This document shows positions 61,798 through 64,000 of a stretch of DNA of 64,000 nucleotides, piece by piece. The position numbers were made by a program, and so were the translations under genes. The stretch is taken from NCBI RefSeq assembly GCF_021353295.2, contig NZ_CP120635.1:431001-495000 (forward strand). Reading direction: 5' to 3'. The notes beneath the pieces were generated by a model, which searched no databases, had not been told where the DNA came from, and worked only from the letters and a program-made list of their open reading frames with translations. Within the stretch, counting starts at the first letter, position 1, and each line of letters opens with the position of its first letter. Source of the DNA: Pseudodesulfovibrio thermohalotolerans. GTDB lineage: Bacteria > Desulfobacterota > Desulfovibrionia > Desulfovibrionales > Desulfovibrionaceae.

Positions 61798-62997
61798 ATG
61801 AGACCTGTTGAAATCAAGGACGGAATCCACTGGATCGGCGCAGTAGATTGGAACCGCCGCAACTTCCATGGCTATTCCAAGGCGCACAAGGGCACCACTT
61901 ACAACAACTTTCTTATCCTGGACGAGAAGGTGACCCTCGTGGATACCGTGGCCGAAGAGTTCTGGGGCACCCTCCAGTGCAACATCGCCCAGGTGCTCGG
62001 CGACCGCAAGATCGACTACTTCGTCATCAACCACCTGGAGCCCGATCACGCGGGTTGCCTCGCCCTTGCCGTCGAGAAGTACCGCCCCGAGAAAATTTAC
62101 ACCTCCCCCATGGGCCAGAAGTCCATGAAGGCCCACTTCAAGTACAAGGATTGGCCTGTAGAGGTCGTGCCCACCGGCACCGAGATCAAGCTCGGCGAGC
62201 GGACGCTCCACTTCATCGAGACCCGGATGCTTCACTGGCCCGACTCCATGCTGACCTACTGCCCCGAGGCCAAGCTTGTCTTCACCAACGACGCTTTCGG
62301 CCAGAACTGGGCCACCTCCGAGCGTTGGGCCGATCAGGTGGAGCGCTTCCGCCTGGAAGAGCTCATGGCCAACTACTACGCCAACATCGTCCTGCCGTAC
62401 TCCCCGGTGGTCCTCAAGACCCTGGCCGGCATCAAGGAGATGGGGCTGGAGATCGACACCATCTGCCCGGACCACGGTTTGATGTTCCGTGGCGATGACT
62501 GCGCCTGGGTCATGAACAAGTACCAGGAGTTCGCCGAGCAGAAGCCCAAGAACAAGGCCGTCATCGTGTACGACACCATGTGGCACTCCACCGAGAAGAT
62601 GGCCGAGGCCGTCGCTTCCGGCCTGGCTGACGAGGGTGTGTCCGTGCGCGTCATGTGCATGAAGAACAATCACCATTCTGACGTCATGGCCGAAATCTTC
62701 GACGCCGCCGCCGTGGTCGTCGGTTCGCCGACCCACAACAACGGCATTCTGCCGCTCATGGCCGACATGCTGACCTACATGAAAGGGTTGCGGCCGCAGA
62801 ACAAGATCGGCTCCGCCATCGGTTCTTTCGGCTGGTCCGGCGAATGCGTGAAGATCCTGACCAAGTGGCTTGAAGACATGAACATGGAGGTCTTCGATCC
62901 CATCAAGACCCAGTTCGTCCCCGATCACGACGTGCTCGGCAAGTGCTACGAGCACGGCAAGCAGCTCGCCGCCGCCATCAAGGCCAAGACCGCCTAG
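61798..62997 (+). CDS. roo: Rubredoxin:oxygen oxidoreductase (flavodiiron protein)
   Basis: The 399-residue enzyme has a metallo-beta-lactamase-like domain with all diiron ligands at the positions reported for D. gigas ROO: H79, E81, D83, H146, D165 and H226. Residues ~255-395 form a flavodoxin domain (VIVYDTMWHSTEKMAEAV, GSPTHNNGILPLMADML, GSFGWSGECV) that binds FMN. It reduces oxygen to water with electrons from rubredoxin. GGAGAAG just upstream supports the ATG at 61798. It follows the rubredoxin gene by 95 bases. Confidence 0.96.
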   Translation: MRPVEIKDGIHWIGAVDWNRRNFHGYSKAHKGTTYNNFLILDEKVTLVDTVAEEFWGTLQCNIAQVLGDRKIDYFVINHLEPDHAGCLALAVEKYRPEKIYTSPMGQKSMKAHFKYKDWPVEVVPTGTEIKLGERTLHFIETRMLHWPDSMLTYCPEAKLVFTNDAFGQNWATSERWADQVERFRLEELMANYYANIVLPYSPVVLKTLAGIKEMGLEIDTICPDHGLMFRGDDCAWVMNKYQEFAEQKPKNKAVIVYDTMWHSTEKMAEAVASGLADEGVSVRVMCMKNNHHSDVMAEIFDAAAVVVGSPTHNNGILPLMADMLTYMKGLRPQNKIGSAIGSFGWSGECVKILTKWLEDMNMEVFDPIKTQFVPDHDVLGKCYEHGKQLAAAIKAKTA

Positions 62998-63017
62998 CGG
63001 CGCAATCGATTCCAATG

Positions 63018-63056
63018 AAAAGGGCCCGGTCTCATCGAGACCGGGCCCTTTTTTTT
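63018..63056 (+). terminator. Terminator after roo
   Basis: AAAGGGCCCGGTCTC pairs perfectly with GAGACCGGGCCCTTT around ATC and is followed by a run of Ts to 63056. Confidence 0.95.
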
Positions 63057-63530
63057 GAGGGGGGGCGGCAAGACGGGGCCCCTTATATATGTTTGTAATG
63101 TATCATAGGCTGTAGGAGTCCTTTGCGGTTCGCTGGGGTGTTATCCGGTGCCATGCTGCGTATCTTTGGCGAGGCGGCCGGTTTTCGGGCGGGCGTAACC
63201 TTTGCCTCGGTCTGGGGGACTGGAATCGCAAGGAGAGCGTATGAGGCTGGAGGGGAGGGCCGTTGGAGGCGGAAGGGGACGCTTGCCGCTACTTCAACAA
63301 AATTACCGACCTGTTTCCAGTTCCGTCGCGTGGCCGCGTTTGCCGAGTTGGCCGAAGGCGAACAAGGGCGTGATGAGCGGTGTCGGAGCGGCCAAGCACG
63401 GTCGTTCATATCTATAAGAGGTATGGTGTAACGTGCTGATTTGATGTTTGTTGCGGCCGCAAACCGTGTGCTGGCGGGCTTTTCCGGGGAGCTGGGGTGT
63501 GGGGAGTGAAAAAAGATGCGATTGGACGAA
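63057..63530. other. Gene-poor stretch upstream of the rRNA promoters
   Basis: About 470 bases between the roo terminator and the rRNA promoters contain no gene I can support. Frames of up to ~108 codons exist on both strands but lack ribosome sites and protein-like sequence. The last part is AT- and G-rich, as is common upstream of rRNA operons. Confidence 0.5.
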
Positions 63531-63538
63531 AAAAGGTG

Positions 63539-63567
63539 TTGACTTGGGTAGGGCTAAAGCATAGTTT
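63539..63567 (+). promoter_or_regulatory. rRNA promoter P1
   Basis: TTGACT (63539-63544) and TAGTTT (63562-63567) are 17 bases apart. The preceding GAAAAAAGGTG and the CTAAAGCA before the -10 are repeated almost exactly in P2. Confidence 0.65.
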
Positions 63568-63630
63568 TCCCCTCCCGCTAACGAGTGGGGTCAACGTCCG
63601 CTTCGACGAAAAAAAAGTTGAAAAAAGGTG

Positions 63631-63659
63631 TTGACGGGGACGACGCGAAAGCATAGTTT
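63631..63659 (+). promoter_or_regulatory. rRNA promoter P2
   Basis: TTGACG (63631-63636) and TAGTTT (63654-63659) are 17 bases apart, exactly 92 bases after P1, with an A-rich upstream region that could bind the RNA polymerase alpha subunit. Confidence 0.65.
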
Positions 63660-63666
63660 CCCTCTT

Positions 63667-63735
63667 CCCGCCTGACGGCGGGATGTTCTTTGAGAAAAAG
63701 ACACATAGTTGGTCTTTGACAATTAAATAGCGAGT
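63667..63735 (+). promoter_or_regulatory. rRNA antitermination region (boxB-like hairpin and boxA)
   Basis: The hairpin CCCGCC-tgac-GGCGGG (63667-63682) precedes two boxA-like elements, TGTTCTTTGA near 63684 and TGGTCTTTGACAATTAAATA near 63710. The second closely follows the E. coli rrn boxA plan (TGCTCTTTAACA) and would recruit Nus factors. Confidence 0.6.
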
Positions 63736-63813
63736 TGAGCAAAATAGATCACGAATAATCACAGCCCGTTTAATACGAGTTTAGATTGAGTGGTCAACAT
63801 TCTCCAAGTTTAT

Positions 63814-64000
63814 CAACTGGAGAGTTTGATCCTGGCTCAGATTGAACGCTGGCGGCGTGCTTAACACATGCAAGTCGAGCGAGAAAGCTCTCTTCGGAGA
63901 GTGAGTAGAGCGGCGCACGGGTGAGTAACGCGTGGATAATCTGCCCTGAAGATCGGGATAACAGTTGGAAACGGCTGCTAATACCGTATAATCTGCATAT
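63814..64000 (+). rRNA. rrs: 16S ribosomal RNA, 5' end (partial)
   Basis: The sequence from the block AGAGTTTGATCCTGGCTCAG at 63821 onward is the conserved 5' start of bacterial 16S rRNA, followed by AACGCTGGCGGCGTGC, ACACATGCAAGTCGAGCG and GTGAGTAACGCGTGG. By alignment with E. coli numbering the mature 5' end is near 63814. The gene runs off the right edge after ~187 bases. The variable region V1 (GAGAAAGCTCTCTTCGGAGAG) is short, which fits Desulfovibrionaceae, but the identity rests mostly on the neighbouring genes. Confidence 0.97.

Noticed and set aside
63123..63431. A 102-codon plus-strand frame before the rRNA promoters
   Set aside because: No ribosome site, no protein-like pattern, and an overlapping frame of equal length on the other strand.

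Overview
The window is GC-rich, with GC-rich third codon positions, and reads as chromosome from a sulfate-reducing deltaproteobacterium of the Desulfovibrionaceae (Desulfovibrio or Pseudodesulfovibrio type). The evidence is a complete dsrMKJOP operon, an oxygen-defence set typical of these bacteria (PerR-like Fur protein, rubrerythrin, desulfoferrodoxin, rubredoxin, rubredoxin:oxygen oxidoreductase), c-type haem proteins including a haem-carrying chemoreceptor, a futalosine-route menaquinone gene, and the first ~190 bases of a 16S rRNA gene at the right edge. The species cannot be named from this alone.

Layout. 1-3 kb: an XRE-cupin regulator cut by the left edge, a TPR protein and a FetAB-type metal exporter. 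3.0-4.9 kb: a non-coding array of two structured repeat families. 5-13 kb: a glycine-zipper lipoprotein, a phospholipase-D-type cardiolipin synthase, a MauE-like membrane protein, a MerR regulator, htpG, dgt and flgM. 13-18 kb: PIN-PhoH ATPase, LysM lytic transglycosylase, and an Lrp-alanine dehydrogenase pair with a clear palindromic operator. 18-29 kb: three PAS-rich signalling genes (two histidine kinases and a diguanylate cyclase broken by a one-base frameshift), interspersed with an RNase E/G, a radical SAM protein and TrmI. 29-35 kb: an RsbRD-like protein and dsrMKJOP. 35.6-37.3 kb: an FmdE-molybdopterin-binding fusion behind a structured leader. 37.4-39.6 kb: a second copy of the same repeat array. 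39.7-49 kb: DUF3089 hydrolase, a two-gene D-lactate/glycolate dehydrogenase, secA, an outer-membrane barrel candidate and small genes. 49-53.5 kb: menaquinone genes (MenG/UbiE, futalosine hydrolase, polyprenyl synthase) with a nucleotide-sugar dehydrogenase among them. 53.5-59.2 kb: a PurS-PurL fusion, a tetrahaem cytochrome and a haem-binding chemoreceptor. 59.5-63 kb: perR, rbr, dfx, rd and roo. 63-64 kb: rRNA promoters, antitermination signals and the start of 16S rRNA.

How it fits together. DsrMKJOP links the menaquinone pool and periplasmic electron carriers to sulfite reduction in the cytoplasm, and the futalosine genes make the quinone it uses. A lactate dehydrogenase pair supplies electrons. 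The right-hand cluster disposes of oxygen, superoxide and peroxide through rubredoxin.

The least explained part is the pair of repeat arrays, about 34 kb apart in the same orientation. Each holds 2-3 copies of a ~362-369 bp unit (R1) followed by three copies of a ~376 bp unit (R2). Copies of R1 differ in sequence but keep the same hairpins through paired changes, so the conserved property looks like a fold rather than a protein. The window also contains a GGDEF gene split in a T-run, a double rubredoxin with a second internal start, and a 13-bp hairpin in the htpG leader.
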